Below, piece after piece: positions 37,981-46,984 of a stretch of DNA of 64,000 bases. Source of the DNA: Thalassobius sp047123305 (GTDB lineage Bacteria; Pseudomonadota; Alphaproteobacteria; Rhodobacterales; Rhodobacteraceae); assembly GCF_047123305.1 (NCBI RefSeq), contig NZ_CP138918.1:124001-188000 (forward strand), read 5' to 3'. Position 1 is the stretch's first letter; each line of letters opens with the position of its first letter. The notes beneath the pieces were generated by a model that did no database searches, was not told the origin of the DNA, and worked only from the letters and a program-made list of their open reading frames with translations. The position numbers and the translations under genes were made by a program.

Positions 37981-38847
37981 TCAGCCGGACCAGAATTCTC
38001 CCAGTCCGCCATTTCGTTGCTCGACTTCACGAATACGGGTGCTTGTCGCCTGCGGATCGCGGGAGACAAGGACGGCCATGAGTGTTTCGAGAAGCGCGAG
38101 TGTTGCAGTATAAGATGAAAAAAATTGTGGGCTCTCTGAGGGCACGATGAACGGAAAATCGGCAAATTTCAATGCCGGACACGTATGATTATCCGTGATG
38201 ACGATCGTTCGCGCCCCTTGATCTTGCGCCATCTGGGCCGCCGCAATGGCGCGGCGGGCATAGGGGGATTTGGTCACGATCAGCAACACGTCTTCCGTGC
38301 CCATATCAACCATCGCCGCCCCCAGTGACGCCCCCATACGCCCCGCCAGCACCCAGTTGGTCATGCTGTAATGGGCCAGATAGGCAAGGTATTCGACAAT
38401 CCCGGTAGAGCCATACGCGCCGAACAATACAACCCTGCGGGCGGTGCCCAGAACATCCGCAGCCGCTTCCAGTCGACTGGGATCAAGCTGCGCGTTCAGG
38501 CTCTGGATATTGGCAATCACCGCATTGGTTTGACGCTGGATCACCGAAGCCGTGGTGGCATCGCCCTGCCCCAGCTTCGCCGCCTTCTCCGAAAAACTCT
38601 CGACCCGTTGTCCAACCGCGGTGCGGCACAGCTCGCGGATTTCCTCGTAGCTTTCGAAATCCAGCGCCCGAGCAAGACGGGAAAACGTGGCAGGCGGCAG
38701 CCCAGAGGACGCCGAGGCCGCGCGCAGAGAGCGCGATGCAACATCCATAGGATTGGACGCAACATAGTCCGCAGCCTTTTGCAGCTGCCCACTCAGATCG
38801 CTGTATTTTGATGCAATCCGGTCCTCGATGGAAATGAGTTGCGTCAC
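37981..38847 (-). CDS. RpiR/MurR-family transcriptional regulator
   Basis: This 288-residue protein has an N-terminal RpiR-type HTH (about 1-78, with ASRSLRAASASSGLPPATFSRLARALDFESYEE; key: S-P-A-T-x-x-R) and a SIS domain (about 120-260) with GAYGSTG and VTKSPYARRAI. The SIS domain normally binds a phosphosugar or a small organic effector. It is encoded next to and probably controls the TAXI-TRAP genes and the divergent aminotransferase through the palindrome at 38903-38918. The effector is unknown. Confidence 0.9.
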   Translation of the reverse strand: MTQLISIEDRIASKYSDLSGQLQKAADYVASNPMDVASRSLRAASASSGLPPATFSRLARALDFESYEEIRELCRTAVGQRVESFSEKAAKLGQGDATTASVIQRQTNAVIANIQSLNAQLDPSRLEAAADVLGTARRVVLFGAYGSTGIVEYLAYLAHYSMTNWVLAGRMGASLGAAMVDMGTEDVLLIVTKSPYARRAIAAAQMAQDQGARTIVITDNHTCPALKFADFPFIVPSESPQFFSSYTATLALLETLMAVLVSRDPQATSTRIREVEQRNGGLGEFWSG

Positions 38848-38902
38848 GAATCCCCCCTGAAATTACGTTCATTTTTCATTTGTATTTTTTCTTGTCAAGA
38901 AA

Positions 38903-38918
38903 TGAAACATATGTTTCA
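38903..38918. promoter_or_regulatory. RpiR-type operator palindrome
   Basis: The perfect 16-bp palindrome TGAAACATATGTTTCA fits the TGAAA...TTTCA form bound by RpiR/MurR regulators. It lies in the 150-bp divergent region between the regulator and the aminotransferase. A TTTCA-like half site also occurs nearby (38869-38884). Confidence 0.65.
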
Positions 38919-38997
38919 CCTCAAGCGCATCGCGTCTCACCAAAAATCGCGATTCGAACCTTCTATTCTTCGCTTTTCAGACTGAAAGGGCGGCCAA

Positions 38998-40332
38998 ATG
39001 CCTGCACCCAAGTCTCATGTCTTCCCCCGTCACACCCGGTCCATTCCCCCCCGCGCTGACCGCGGAGAGGGGTGCTATATTCTTGATAAATCGGGAAAAC
39101 AATACTTCGATGGCTCCGGTGGCGCGGCGGTCTCCTGCCTTGGCCATTCCGACCCTGATGTCATTGCCGCCATACAGGAACAAACCGCGCAGCTGGCCTA
39201 TGCCCACACCAGTTTTTTCACCACAGATGCGGCGGAGGAGCTGGCGGATTTACTGATCGCCCATGCACCAGAAGGTCTGGATCGGGTCTATTTTGTTTCC
39301 GGTGGCTCTGAGGCGATGGAATCAGCGCTGAAACTGGCGCGGCAGTATTTCACCGAAATCGGCCAGCCCCAGCGCCGCCATGTGATCGCCCGCAAACAAA
39401 GCTACCATGGCAACACGCTGGGTGTGCTGTCGGTTGGTGGCAACATGTGGCGGCGCGAACAGTTTGCCCCTTTGCTGATCGACACCACCCATATCAGCCC
39501 CTGCTATGAATACCGTGGCCGCCAAGAGGGCGAGACTGCCTTTGACTACGGTCAGCGGGTTGCCAATGAGCTGGAGGCCGAAATCCTCCGCCTTGGACCA
39601 GACAGCGTGATGGCCTTTGTCGCCGAACCTGTTGTGGGCGCCACCGCCGGCGCGGTGCCTCCGGTCGAGGGGTACTTCAAACGGGTGCGCGAAATCTGTG
39701 ACCAATATGGCGTGTTGCTGATCCTAGACGAGGTGATGTGCGGCATGGGCCGCACCGGCACCCTGTTCGCCTGTGAGCAGGAAGGGGTGGTGCCCGATAT
39801 CACCGCCATCGCCAAAGGCCTTGGCGCGGGTTATCAGCCGATTGGCGCAATGCTGTGTTCCAAAACGATTTATGAAGCCATCGAGAGCGGCACCGGTTTC
39901 TTCCAACACGGGCACACATATCTGGGCCACCCTGTTGCTGCCGCTGCGGCGCGGGTGGTGGTGGGCAAACTGGTGAACGGCTTGACCCAGCGCGCACAGG
40001 TCATGGGCGACCGGTTGAACGATGCACTTCAGGCCCGTTTGAGCCAACATCCGCATATCGGGGATATCCGCGGGCGTGGATTGTTCCGTGGGCTGGAACT
40101 GGTGGCAGACCGCGGTACCAAGGCGCCTTTTGATCCCGAACTGGCCCTGCCAAAGAAGATCAAAGCCGCCGCCTTTGAGGCCGGCCTGCTGTGTTACCCG
40201 ATGGGCGGCACCATCGATGGCAAGGCCGGCGCACATATCCTCTTGGCCCCGCCCTTCATCCTGAGCGAGGATCAGATTGGCGAAGTGGTGGACAAGCTGG
40301 ACATTGCGCTCGCTGCCGCCCTGCCCGCCTGA
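38998..40332 (+). CDS. Class III PLP-dependent aminotransferase
   Basis: This 444-residue protein has the class III landmarks: GGSEAMESALKLARQY (PLP phosphate region), LILDEVMCGMGRTG (Asp contacting the PLP ring nitrogen), then the Schiff-base lysine in DITAIAKGLGAGYQPIGAML, and HGHTYLGHPVAAAAA. It transfers amino groups from an omega-amino acid, amine or similar donor to a keto acid; the substrate cannot be read from sequence. It is divergent from the RpiR regulator and TAXI-TRAP genes and shares their operator, suggesting it metabolises what the transporter brings in. AAAGGGCGG precedes the start. Confidence 0.9.
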   Translation: MPAPKSHVFPRHTRSIPPRADRGEGCYILDKSGKQYFDGSGGAAVSCLGHSDPDVIAAIQEQTAQLAYAHTSFFTTDAAEELADLLIAHAPEGLDRVYFVSGGSEAMESALKLARQYFTEIGQPQRRHVIARKQSYHGNTLGVLSVGGNMWRREQFAPLLIDTTHISPCYEYRGRQEGETAFDYGQRVANELEAEILRLGPDSVMAFVAEPVVGATAGAVPPVEGYFKRVREICDQYGVLLILDEVMCGMGRTGTLFACEQEGVVPDITAIAKGLGAGYQPIGAMLCSKTIYEAIESGTGFFQHGHTYLGHPVAAAAARVVVGKLVNGLTQRAQVMGDRLNDALQARLSQHPHIGDIRGRGLFRGLELVADRGTKAPFDPELALPKKIKAAAFEAGLLCYPMGGTIDGKAGAHILLAPPFILSEDQIGEVVDKLDIALAAALPA

Positions 40333-40451
40333 GCCCTCCCCCTAAGCCCGAATGAAAAGGGCCGCCCCTTAGCAGGAGCGGCCCGACCGGTCGAACCGGG
40401 TCTGGGATCCCGGCCCGAGACGGCCAGATCAAGGAGAGACCCCAGGTCTCT

Positions 40452-40904
40452 TTAGCCGGAAACCGTTTCCGAAACCTTATCAGCGAAGCTGTTAAAGAAC
40501 TTGGCCGACAGTTTTTTTGGCTGTGCCTTGGATCAGGCGGCTGCCCAATTGGGCAATCTTACCCCCCATTTCAACCTTGGCCACATAGGTCAAAACGGTC
40601 TCATCACCGTCCTCGGCCAGCGTCGCATCTGCGCCCCCTTTGGCAAACCGGCGGCACCACCTTTGCCTTCCCCGGTCAGGCTGAACGCCTCTGGCCCTTG
40701 GGTTTTATCCAATGTCACCGCACCTGCAAACCGCGCCTTCACGGGGCCGATTTTCAGCACCACCTTGGCCTCCAGCTCCTCAGGCGAATGCTGGACCAGC
40801 TCTTCACAACCGGGAATACAGGCCTGCAGCACCTCCGGATCATTCAGGGCCGCATAAACCACGTCACGCGGTGCGTTGATGCGAATTTCGTCGCTCAGTT
40901 CCAT
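40452..40904 (-). pseudogene. coxG: coxG (CO dehydrogenase membrane-recruitment factor), broken by two frameshifts
   Basis: The first about 85 codons encode a normal SRPBCC/CoxG start (MELSDEIRINAPRDVVYAAL, then NDPEVLQACIPGCEEL). After GEGKGGAAG the reading shifts: GGTTTGCC stands where one more T would give the family-like GFAKGGADATLAEDGDE. The reading then continues in the second frame to IQGTAKK, where a run of seven A (six expected) shifts it back, after which SAKFFNSFADKVSETVSG leads to TAA at 40452. With both indels corrected the protein is about 150 residues, the normal CoxG length. As written, translation stops at 40590. Both sites are in or near homopolymers, so sequencing error is a real alternative to a true pseudogene. 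Confidence 0.7.
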
Positions 40905-40939
40905 TGTCTTTTCCTTCGTTTTGAGTGTGTTGGTCTGGA

Positions 40940-41830
40940 TCAGCAACAGCGCGGGAAGACGTTTAGCGCCATTTCCGTGGCCTTGTCTGTTGCACTGTCC
41001 GTTGTCTTTCCCGGTCTGGGTCGCGGGTCGCCAGCACTGGCAATCGTTTCCGCCCCATCTTCGGTGATCAGTTTCGCAGGCAGGGTGACGCCGCGCCGCC
41101 ACACGATAAGTTCGGCCATGATCGACAGGGCGATTTCATGCGGGTCCACCGCGCCGATATCCAGACCCGCAGGGGCTTTCAACCGGTCGATCTGCGGTTG
41201 GCTAACACCGTCGCCCAACAGCTTGCGGGTCAGATGCGCCGCCTTTTTGCGGCTTGCCACCATAGACACCCGCGCCGCCGCACTGGTGAGCGCTGCCTTC
41301 AGCGCCACGGCATCGCCGCGCCCTTGCGAAGCGACAACAACAAAGTCGCGCGCCTCCAATGCGGCAACGGCTTGTGCGGCATCCTCTTGCCCTGCACCGC
41401 TGACGCGAAATCCGGCCGTTGCGGCATGAGACGCCAGCGCTTTGGCAATTGGTCCGTCGCCGAAAATGACCAACCGTGGGGCCAGCTGGAACGGCTCGAT
41501 CAGCAGATCCACCGTGCCCCCCGAGGGGCAACCGCTTTTGAAACATTGCACCCCATCCGGATCGACAAGGCTCACCACCTTTTCCGAGGGCTTCACCCGG
41601 ATCATCCGAGGACTGCCTTCCGCCAGAGCCTCAGCTACCGAGGCCTTCACCGCACGTTGCACGCAGGCCCCGCCCAGATGGCCAAGGATCTCACCGTCTG
41701 ATGTCACTGCCGCCTTTGCCCCTGCCTTGGCCGAGGTCACATCGGCCGTGCGCAGGACCGTTGCCACACAAAACGGCGCCGCCTTTTCGCGCAAAGTAGC
41801 GATGTGGTCAAAAATCTCCAGATCGGCCAT
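40940..41830 (-). CDS. coxF: XdhC/CoxF-family molybdenum-cofactor maturation protein
   Basis: This 296-residue protein has an XdhC_CoxI N-terminal domain (about 5-85, with GEILGHLGGACVQ) and a C-terminal Rossmann-like domain (RLVIFGDGPIAKALASHA). XdhC-family proteins bind and help insert or sulfurate the molybdenum cofactor of xanthine and CO dehydrogenases; CoxF is the member located between coxE and coxG in the Oligotropha (Afipia) carboxidovorans cluster, the same place as here. The C-terminus ends in a Cys pair (FPRCC). Confidence 0.85.
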   Translation of the reverse strand: MADLEIFDHIATLREKAAPFCVATVLRTADVTSAKAGAKAAVTSDGEILGHLGGACVQRAVKASVAEALAEGSPRMIRVKPSEKVVSLVDPDGVQCFKSGCPSGGTVDLLIEPFQLAPRLVIFGDGPIAKALASHAATAGFRVSGAGQEDAAQAVAALEARDFVVVASQGRGDAVALKAALTSAAARVSMVASRKKAAHLTRKLLGDGVSQPQIDRLKAPAGLDIGAVDPHEIALSIMAELIVWRRGVTLPAKLITEDGAETIASAGDPRPRPGKTTDSATDKATEMALNVFPRCC

Positions 41831-41874
41831 ATCTTCTCCTCCGGTTCTCTAGTCAGCCCAATGCGCCCTGCGGC

Positions 41875-43086
41875 TCACAAGCGGGCAAATTCCTGTTTCA
41901 GCGCCGCCAGCGCTGCAATTGTGTTGGCAGGCAGATGGGCGTCCAGATGCGGTGCGGCCTCTTGCATGGCCGCCGCGATCGGCTGATAGTCACGCCAGCC
42001 TTTCAACGGATTCAGCCAGACAATGCGGCGCGACTTGCGTTTGATCTGCCCTAGCACGGCGCCCAGAACCTGTGGATTGGCGGTGCAATAGCCGTCCGAC
42101 AGAATGATCACGACCGTGCGCCCATTCAGCGCCTTTCCACTGTAGTGGCGCAGAAAGCTCTGCAGGCTGCCCGCGATGTCTGTGCCGCCGCCGAACCCTT
42201 CTGCCATCAGCGACAATCGCGACGCCGCCCGCAGCGTGTCGTGATCACGCAACGCATCGGTGACCCGCATCAGGCGCGTGTGAAACAGATAGGCGTCCGC
42301 CTGCACGCCACTTTGCCCCCCGGTCTGCGCACCGGCCCCGATCAGACCCTTCAAAAAGGCCAAAAACACCCGCGAATAGGTTGTCATGGATCCCGACACG
42401 TCACACAGCGCCACGATCCGCATCGGCCGTGGCGGCCGACGTTTGCGAAACAGCCGCAAGGGATCGCCGCCCGTTGCCAAGCTGCTGCGCAGGATCCGGC
42501 GCAGGTCCAATGCATTGCCTCTCAGCGCTTGTTTGCGCCGCCGTGATCGCCGATCCCGCAGGACCGCGCCCAGACGTTGCGCCGCCTGTTCGGCCTCACG
42601 CAGATCCTCTTCGCGGAACAATTCGCGCAGGTCGCGTTTGCTTAGATTGTCCTGACGGGTTGCAATCAGCCGCCCTTCGGTGCCTTCCGTCTCACCTTCG
42701 CCTTCGGGATCGGCCTGCTGCGGCGCGTCGCCCTCGGGCCCCTCCGGGCCTTCGTCAAAGTGATCCTGCCACAGCATCGGGCGCTGCGACTGCACCTTTA
42801 CATGGGCGGCGTTTACCTCTGTCGCCCGTTGGCGACCTGCATTGAACCAATAGGCGTCAAACAGATCATCAAAGCGCCGCCAGCGCGTGGCATCGGGCAC
42901 GAGGATCGACCTGAGCGCCAGTCGCACCTGAAACACATCTGTGGCGTCCACTTCCTCCAACACCGACAGCGCCAGTGCGGTTTCCTGCGGCCCCAACACA
43001 AAGCCGTTGCCGCGCAGATGCGCGATGAAACCCGTCACACGTTCGGCAGGCCCGGAGGCGCGGGAGGGGAAGCGGGTGACCAGCAT
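41875..43086 (-). CDS. coxE: VWA-domain protein CoxE
   Basis: This 403-residue protein has a von Willebrand A-type domain in its C-terminal half with the MIDAS start DVSGS (VALCDVSGSMTTYSRVF) and a conserved GGTDIAGSL segment. The N-terminal half is helical and acidic in the linker (about 120-140). CoxE works with the AAA ATPase CoxD in post-translational maturation of the CO dehydrogenase [CuSMoO2] site. Its start overlaps the coxD stop (TGATG). Confidence 0.9.
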   Translation of the reverse strand: MLVTRFPSRASGPAERVTGFIAHLRGNGFVLGPQETALALSVLEEVDATDVFQVRLALRSILVPDATRWRRFDDLFDAYWFNAGRQRATEVNAAHVKVQSQRPMLWQDHFDEGPEGPEGDAPQQADPEGEGETEGTEGRLIATRQDNLSKRDLRELFREEDLREAEQAAQRLGAVLRDRRSRRRKQALRGNALDLRRILRSSLATGGDPLRLFRKRRPPRPMRIVALCDVSGSMTTYSRVFLAFLKGLIGAGAQTGGQSGVQADAYLFHTRLMRVTDALRDHDTLRAASRLSLMAEGFGGGTDIAGSLQSFLRHYSGKALNGRTVVIILSDGYCTANPQVLGAVLGQIKRKSRRIVWLNPLKGWRDYQPIAAAMQEAAPHLDAHLPANTIAALAALKQEFARL

Positions 43087-43952
43087 CAGGCGACCTTTCC
43101 GATCACCCGGTCCAGGAATTCACGTGGGGCTGCGCTCTGATCGGCGGCGGTTTTCAGCAGGCACACCAATGTGGCCTGCAATTGCGGACCGGCCTGCGCC
43201 AGATCATTCACCCCAAGCCCCGAAAGCGCCGCCGCCCAATCCAGCATTTCAGCAATGCCGGGGCTTTTTTCCAGCTCTTCACGTCGCAACGCCTGCACCA
43301 CCGTCACAATCTGCCGCGCCAACCGCGCTTCCAGACCGGGGTGGCGCGCGTTCAAGATGGCCAGTTCCGTGTCCAGATCGGGGTAGCCAAGGTAGCTGTA
43401 AAGGCAACGCCGCCGCAGCGCGTCGCTGAGGTCACGGGTGCCGTTTGCCGTCAAGATCACCACGGGCCGGTGCGCGGCCTTTACGGTGCCCATCTCGGGG
43501 ATGGTGATTTGGAAATCCGACAGGACTTCCAGCAAGTAGGCCTCAAACTCCTCATCGGCGCGGTCAATCTCATCGATCAGCAAAACCGGTGCACGGTCCG
43601 CCGTAATCGCCTGCAGCAGCGGGCGTTTCAGCAAGAACGCCTCGCCAAACAGGGCCTCTTCCTGCACACCACCATGCGCCTCAGCTGCGCGGATCGAGAG
43701 CAGTTGCCGCTGGTAGTTCCATTCATAAATCGCGTGGCTGGCATCCAGCCCTTCATAACACTGCAGCCGGATCAATTCGGTGCCCTGCACGGCCGCCAGG
43801 GCCTTGGCAACTTCGGTTTTGCCCACACCTGCGGGGCCTTCCAGCAGCACCGGACGCCCAAGGGACAGCCCCAGCGACAGCCCCATCGCCAGACTTTCCT
43901 CTGCCACATAGCCTGTTGCGGCCAGTTGATTCTGCAACTCCAGATGCGTCAC
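43086..43952 (-). CDS. coxD: MoxR-type AAA+ ATPase CoxD
   Basis: This protein of about 288 residues has Walker A GPAGVGKTEVAKA, Walker B VLLIDEIDRADEEFE and sensor 1 VILTANGTRDLSDALRRR, typical of MoxR AAA+ chaperones. CoxD partly unfolds apo-CO dehydrogenase for sulfur and copper insertion. A GTG start at 43952 is chosen because the protein then begins THLELQNQLAATGYVAEE, as in the family; the frame is open 48 codons further upstream into the coxL terminator, which is not plausible coding sequence. Confidence 0.88.
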   Translation of the reverse strand: MTHLELQNQLAATGYVAEESLAMGLSLGLSLGRPVLLEGPAGVGKTEVAKALAAVQGTELIRLQCYEGLDASHAIYEWNYQRQLLSIRAAEAHGGVQEEALFGEAFLLKRPLLQAITADRAPVLLIDEIDRADEEFEAYLLEVLSDFQITIPEMGTVKAAHRPVVILTANGTRDLSDALRRRCLYSYLGYPDLDTELAILNARHPGLEARLARQIVTVVQALRREELEKSPGIAEMLDWAAALSGLGVNDLAQAGPQLQATLVCLLKTAADQSAAPREFLDRVIGKVA

Positions 43953-43992
43953 GTCCCGACACTCTCTTTCATCTTGCTCAAAATACTCTGAG

Positions 43993-44021
43993 AAAACCGG
44001 AGGGGGTAAGGCCCCCTCCGG
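43993..44021 (-). terminator. Terminator between coxL and coxD
   Basis: A 10-bp perfect stem CCGGAGGGGG / CCCCCTCCGG is followed by TTTT on the minus strand, 23 bases after the coxL stop. It would limit expression of the maturation genes relative to the enzyme subunits. Confidence 0.8.
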
Positions 44022-44043
44022 CCCTCCTTCAGTCAGGGTGCAC

Positions 44044-46473
44044 TCAGTCGTGCAGCCCCAGATCGTTGGCGGTTTTCCAGATCCGCCAATGGTCATGCGG
44101 CATGTTGGTATGGGTCAGACCAAACGCCCGGAAGGCATCCTGCACCGCGTTCGAGAAACAAGGCACACCACCCACATGCGGGCTTTCGCCCACGCCCTTG
44201 GCGCCGATCGGGTGATGCGGGCTGGGGGTGACGGTGTAGTCGGTTTCATAGTTCGGCACTTCCCACGCCGTCGGCAGGAAGAAATCCATCAACGTGCCGG
44301 TCTTCACATTGCCCATTTCGTCATAGGCAATCTCTTGGCCCAGGGCGACGGCCAGTGCTTCGGTCAGACCGCCATGCACCTGGCCTTCGATGATCATCGG
44401 GTTGATCCGTGTGCCGCAATCATCCAGCGCGTAGAAGCGGCGGATGTCCGGCACACCGGTGTCCACGTCGATGTCCATCACACAGACATAGGCGCCGAAA
44501 GGGTAGGTCATGTTGGGCGGATCATAGTAGCTGACCGCTTCCAGACCGGGTTCAATGCCGGGGATCGCCTGGTTATACGCGGCGAAGGCAATTTCCTTCA
44601 TCGTCTTGAACCGTTCCGGCGCACCTTTGACCACAAAACGATCCACGTCGAATTCAACGTCATCGTCATGCACTTCCAGCAGATAGGCCGCAATCATTTG
44701 CGCCTTGGCGCGGATCTTTCGAGACGCCATCGCGGTGGCCGCACCGGCCACTGGGGTCGAACGCGACCCATAGGTGCCCAGACCATAAGGTGCGGTGTCG
44801 GTGTCACCTTCCTCCAGCGTGATATCATCCGCCGGAATACCGATTTCCGAGGCGATGATCTGACTGAAGGTCGTCGCGTGCCCCTGCCCCTGACTGATCG
44901 TGCCCAGACGGGCAATCGCCGAACCGGTGGGGTGAATGCGGATCTCGCAGCTGTCAAACATGCCAAGGCCAAGGATGTCACAGTTCTTGACCGGCCCGGC
45001 GCCCACAATCTCGGTAAAGAAGCTGAGGCCGATGCCCATCAGACTGCGGGTTTTGCCGGCTTTGAAATCCTCAACCCGTTGCGCCTGTTCAGCGCGCAGA
45101 CCGTCATAGTCCACCGCCTTCATCGCCTTGTCCCAAGCGGTGTGATAATCGCCCGAGTCATATTCCCAACCCAGCGCGGACTGATAAGGGAACTGTTCTT
45201 TCTTGATGAAGTTGATCCGGCGCAGCTCTGCCGCGTCCATGTTCAACTTGATCGCCAGCACCTCAATCATCCGTTCGATGAAATACACTGCCTCGGTCAC
45301 GCGGAAGGAACAGCGGTAGCTGACCCCGCCCGGTGCTTTGTTGGTGTAAACACCATCCACAGCCAGATAGGCGGTTGGGATGTCATAAGAGCCGGTGCAG
45401 ATGTTCATGAAACCGGCGGGGAATTTGGTCGGGTCGGCGCAGGCATCAAAGCCACCGTGGTCTGCCGTCACATGACAATGCAGGCCGGTGATCTTACCCT
45501 CTTTGGTCGCCGAGATCTTGCCCTTCATCCAATAATCACGGGCAAAGGCCGTGGTCATCAGGTTTTCCATGCGGTCTTCGATCCATTTCACCGGACGCCC
45601 CGTCACGATCGAGGCCACGACCGAGCAGACATAGCCCGAATAGGCGCCCACCTTGTTGCCAAAGCCACCGCCGATATCGGGGGAAATCACACGGATATTG
45701 TGTTCCGCAATGCCCGAGATCAGCGAGACCACGGTGCGGATCGCATGTGGCGCCTGGAATGTGCCCCAGAGCGTCAGCTTGCCAGTGACCTTATCCATCG
45801 ATGCCACCGAACCGCAGGTTTCCAACGGGCACGGGTGGGTACGGTGGTAATACATGGTCTCTTCCGCCACCACTTCGGCGCTGTCGATCACCGCGTTGGT
45901 TTCCGCCTCTTCTCCGGCTTCCCAGGTGAAGATGTGGTTGGGATGGTTGCGCGGACCATGGGCGCCATCAGTGGCCTTGCCGTTTTCGTCCACCGTGTCT
46001 TCGCGCAGCACCACATCGGATTTCAGCGCTTCAAACGGATCGACGATCACCGGCAGCTCTTCGTATTCGACCTCAACCAGCTCCACCGCGTCAGCAGCCG
46101 CATAGCGGTCCTCAGCCACAACGAAGGCCACTTCCTGACCTTGGAACAGCACCTTGCCATCCGCCAGCACCATCTGTTTGTCACCGGCCAGCGTTGGCAT
46201 CCAATGCAAGCCCAGCGGTTCCAGATCGGCGGCGGTGATCACGGCGACAACGCCGGGCACTTTCATCGCCTCTTCAGAGTTGATCGACTTCACCCGTGCA
46301 TGGGCATAAGGCGAGCGGACAAAATCGCCAAACAGCATGCCGTCCAGCTTGATGTCATCGACATAGTTGCCCTTGCCTTGGGTGAAGCGCACGTCCTCAA
46401 CCCGCTTGCGCGAGCAGCCCATGCCCTTGAGGCCCGCAGCGCGATCTTCGGGGGTTTGTACCTCGTCCTTCAT
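44044..46473 (-). CDS. coxL: Form I aerobic CO dehydrogenase, large (molybdenum) subunit
   Basis: This 809-residue protein has the same length as the Oligotropha carboxidovorans enzyme. Residue 388 is the catalytic cysteine in VSYRCSFR; the form I signature is AYxCSFR, so only the first position differs (Ser385 for Ala). Other cofactor contacts are present: Gln240 (GTFQAPH), IGGGFGNK near 268-275 and GVGESP near the C-terminus (Glu of the active site). It binds the Mo-Cu centre that oxidises CO to CO2, passing electrons through CoxS and CoxM to the respiratory chain. The ATG at 46473 overlaps the coxS stop (ATGA). Confidence 0.94.
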   Translation of the reverse strand: MKDEVQTPEDRAAGLKGMGCSRKRVEDVRFTQGKGNYVDDIKLDGMLFGDFVRSPYAHARVKSINSEEAMKVPGVVAVITAADLEPLGLHWMPTLAGDKQMVLADGKVLFQGQEVAFVVAEDRYAAADAVELVEVEYEELPVIVDPFEALKSDVVLREDTVDENGKATDGAHGPRNHPNHIFTWEAGEEAETNAVIDSAEVVAEETMYYHRTHPCPLETCGSVASMDKVTGKLTLWGTFQAPHAIRTVVSLISGIAEHNIRVISPDIGGGFGNKVGAYSGYVCSVVASIVTGRPVKWIEDRMENLMTTAFARDYWMKGKISATKEGKITGLHCHVTADHGGFDACADPTKFPAGFMNICTGSYDIPTAYLAVDGVYTNKAPGGVSYRCSFRVTEAVYFIERMIEVLAIKLNMDAAELRRINFIKKEQFPYQSALGWEYDSGDYHTAWDKAMKAVDYDGLRAEQAQRVEDFKAGKTRSLMGIGLSFFTEIVGAGPVKNCDILGLGMFDSCEIRIHPTGSAIARLGTISQGQGHATTFSQIIASEIGIPADDITLEEGDTDTAPYGLGTYGSRSTPVAGAATAMASRKIRAKAQMIAAYLLEVHDDDVEFDVDRFVVKGAPERFKTMKEIAFAAYNQAIPGIEPGLEAVSYYDPPNMTYPFGAYVCVMDIDVDTGVPDIRRFYALDDCGTRINPMIIEGQVHGGLTEALAVALGQEIAYDEMGNVKTGTLMDFFLPTAWEVPNYETDYTVTPSPHHPIGAKGVGESPHVGGVPCFSNAVQDAFRAFGLTHTNMPHDHWRIWKTANDLGLHD

Positions 46474-46964
46474 TCCGCGGCCTCCTTCTGGGCGTTCAAC
46501 TGATCCGACGCCGCCATGATCGATTTCACGATGTTCTGGTAACCGGTGCAGCGGCAAAGGTTGCCGGCCATGCCGAAGCGCACCTCTTCCTCTGATGGGC
46601 TGGGATTTTCCTGCAGCAGGCGGTGGGCGCGAGTGATCATGCCCGGTGTGCAGAAACCGCACTGCAGCCCGTGATGTTCGCGGAACATCTCTTGAATGAC
46701 ACCAAGGGTGCCATCGTCATTGGCCAGACCTTCAACGGTGGTGATTTCAGCCTCTTGCGCCTGCGCCACAAAGACGGTGCAGGATTTGACCGATTTGCCA
46801 TTCAAATCAACAGTGCAGGCACCGCAGTGGCTGGTTTCACAGCCAATGTGCGGGCCGGTGATTTTCAGATTTTCCCGCAGGAAATGGATCAGCAGGGTGC
46901 GCGGTTCGGCAAGGCCTTCAACCTCGCGCCCGTTCACCTTCAGCTTTACGTGCATCTTGGACAT
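46470..46964 (-). CDS. coxS: CO dehydrogenase small (2[2Fe-2S]) subunit
   Basis: This 164-residue protein has the plant-type ferredoxin cluster ligands CETSHCGAC with a further Cys about twelve residues on, and the second cluster CGFCTPGM with CRCTGY. It carries electrons from CoxL to the FAD in CoxM. GGGAGG precedes the start. It is flanked by coxM (20 bases upstream) and coxL (4-base overlap). Confidence 0.95.
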   Translation of the reverse strand: MSKMHVKLKVNGREVEGLAEPRTLLIHFLRENLKITGPHIGCETSHCGACTVDLNGKSVKSCTVFVAQAQEAEITTVEGLANDDGTLGVIQEMFREHHGLQCGFCTPGMITRAHRLLQENPSPSEEEVRFGMAGNLCRCTGYQNIVKSIMAASDQLNAQKEAAE

Positions 46965-46984
46965 TGGTTCCTCCCTCAGCCCGA

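Noticed and set aside
44038..46503. Plus-strand open frame of 821 codons
   Set aside because: It is the antisense of coxL, whose full-length match and motifs are certain. Long antisense frames are common in GC-rich genes.
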